Below, piece by piece: positions 4,662 through 5,406 of a DNA stretch of 5,406 nucleotides. Positions within the stretch are counted from its first letter, which is position 1. Each line of letters opens with the position of its first letter. Source of the stretch: Rhodospirillaceae bacterium UBA4468 (GTDB lineage Bacteria; Pseudomonadota; Alphaproteobacteria; Rhodospirillales; Casp-alpha2); the NCBI GenBank assembly GCA_002389385.1, contig DGOK01000132.1, positions 1-5,406 of the forward strand, in the 5' to 3' direction. The translations under genes and the position numbers were made by a program. Below the pieces are notes generated by a model. It searched no databases. It was not told the DNA's origin and saw only the letters and a program-made list of their open reading frames with translations.

Positions 4662-5406
4662 GTGGTCGAGAACGATATCAAAGAGCCAGAGACCGGCAAC
4701 GCCGCAGCTGACGCGGAAGCTGCTGAGGATGCTCAGGATTTAGAGGCCCTCGTTGTTGAATCAATTGATGCCGAAGACAGTGTCCGTGTCCACGATATCG
4801 TTGATGAACTCCACTACGCCGATCTTGCTGATTTAATTGAACGTCTGAGCAAAGATGATCGCGATGCCCTGGTCAAAACTATTGGCGTTGAGCTTGATCC
4901 TGAAGTCCTTTCAGAACTTGACGAAACCATCCGTGAGCACGTCTTTGAGATCATTGGTGACGCACAAGTCGCCAACGCCATTGCTGAAGTAGATAGTGAT
5001 GATGCGGTGATGATGCTCGAGGAAATGGACGAGGACCGTCAAAAGCAGGTCCTTGAACAAATTCCCGACGAAGAGCGCACACTGATTGAGGAAAGCCTTA
5101 GTTACCCTGAGGACAGTGCTGGTCGTTTGATGCAGCGCGAAGTGGTCACCGTGCCGAGTCATTGGAATAACGGGCAATACATCGACTTTATGCGTCGGAT
5201 GGCGGATGGAGACGAAGACGAGTTACCAAGTATTTTTTATGACATTTTTGTTGTTGATGTACGTCATCATCCCGTTGGTGCGGTTTCGCTGAGTAATGTG
5301 CTCAGGACCCGGCGTCAGGTTCCTGTCACGGACATGATGGCCGAAGATATGCACGTCATTGATGTGATGACAGACCAGGAAGACATCGCGTTCCTGTTCC
5401 GCCAAA
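4662..5406 (+). CDS. mgtE: Magnesium transporter MgtE, N-terminal part (runs off the window)
   Basis: MgtE is a dimeric inner-membrane Mg2+ channel gated by its cytosolic domains. The window holds 248 residues, comprising the cytosolic part only. An Asp/Glu/Ala-rich N-terminal extension (about 1-42) is followed by the helical MgtE N domain (about 43-145; DELHYADLADLIERLSKDD, then pairs of repeats such as DDAVMMLEEMDEDRQKQVLEQI). The linker motif YPEDSAGRLM (148-157) follows, and then the CBS-domain pair (FVVDVRHHPVGAVSLSNVL, then VTDMMAEDMHVIDVMTDQED). The acidic residues of the N and CBS domains are the family's Mg2+-sensing surface. The pore domain lies beyond the window. The GTG at 4662 is chosen because GGGGG (4653-4657) stands 4 bases upstream. 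An in-frame GTG at 4629 has no ribosome binding site. Together with the leader, this gives both RNA-level and protein-level Mg2+ control. Confidence 0.95.
   Translation, partial: MVENDIKEPETGNAAADAEAAEDAQDLEALVVESIDAEDSVRVHDIVDELHYADLADLIERLSKDDRDALVKTIGVELDPEVLSELDETIREHVFEIIGDAQVANAIAEVDSDDAVMMLEEMDEDRQKQVLEQIPDEERTLIEESLSYPEDSAGRLMQREVVTVPSHWNNGQYIDFMRRMADGDEDELPSIFYDIFVVDVRHHPVGAVSLSNVLRTRRQVPVTDMMAEDMHVIDVMTDQEDIAFLFRQ

Noticed and set aside
4911..5405. Two minus-strand frames opposite mgtE
   Set aside because: They are antisense shadows. The plus strand encodes a clear MgtE N domain and CBS domains over the same bases.
1..5406. CRISPR array, transposase or toxin-antitoxin pair
   Set aside because: No regularly spaced repeats, no insertion-sequence ends and no recognisable proteins of these types were found on either strand.

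Overview
The window looks like chromosomal DNA from a proteobacterium, most likely an alphaproteobacterium. That placement is an inference from the style of the LipB, nitronate monooxygenase and MgtE proteins and from the tRNA-Leu(GAG); no 16S or other definitive marker is present. The flanks are moderately GC-rich housekeeping genes. The middle, about 2900-4450, is visibly AT-rich and carries lineage-specific lipoprotein genes.

Left part (1-1815, + strand): the end of an acylphosphatase gene, a complete nitronate monooxygenase (NPD family) and a MaoC-fold hydratase-like protein. They are separated by only 16 and 9 bases and each internal start has a good Shine-Dalgarno sequence, so they look like one operon. 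A C/G-rich hairpin at 1824-1841 separates this operon from the convergent lipB gene (octanoyltransferase, - strand, 1889-2611). On the minus strand the hairpin is followed by a T-run and serves as the lipB terminator.

Middle: a tRNA-Leu(GAG) gene with its own likely promoter and terminator (2703-2898). It is followed by AT-rich DNA with a SlyB-like glycine-zipper lipoprotein gene and then a second lipoprotein gene. The second gene is broken by an in-frame TAG and by a +1 frameshift in an A8 tract.

Right part (4460-5406, + strand): a strong -10 box starts a leader of about 185 nt in front of mgtE, which encodes a Mg2+ channel/transporter and runs off the window. The leader has a GAAA-tetraloop hairpin and a core closely resembling the conserved AAAGACG..CAA.GGGTCA segment of the M-box (ykoK) magnesium riboswitch. 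It ends in a classic intrinsic terminator whose 5' arm is perfectly complementary over 7 bases to that core. This is the most interesting item: a probable Mg2+-responsive transcription attenuator with a reduced or divergent M-box-like architecture. Its assignment comes from reading the sequence and has not been tested by a covariance search.
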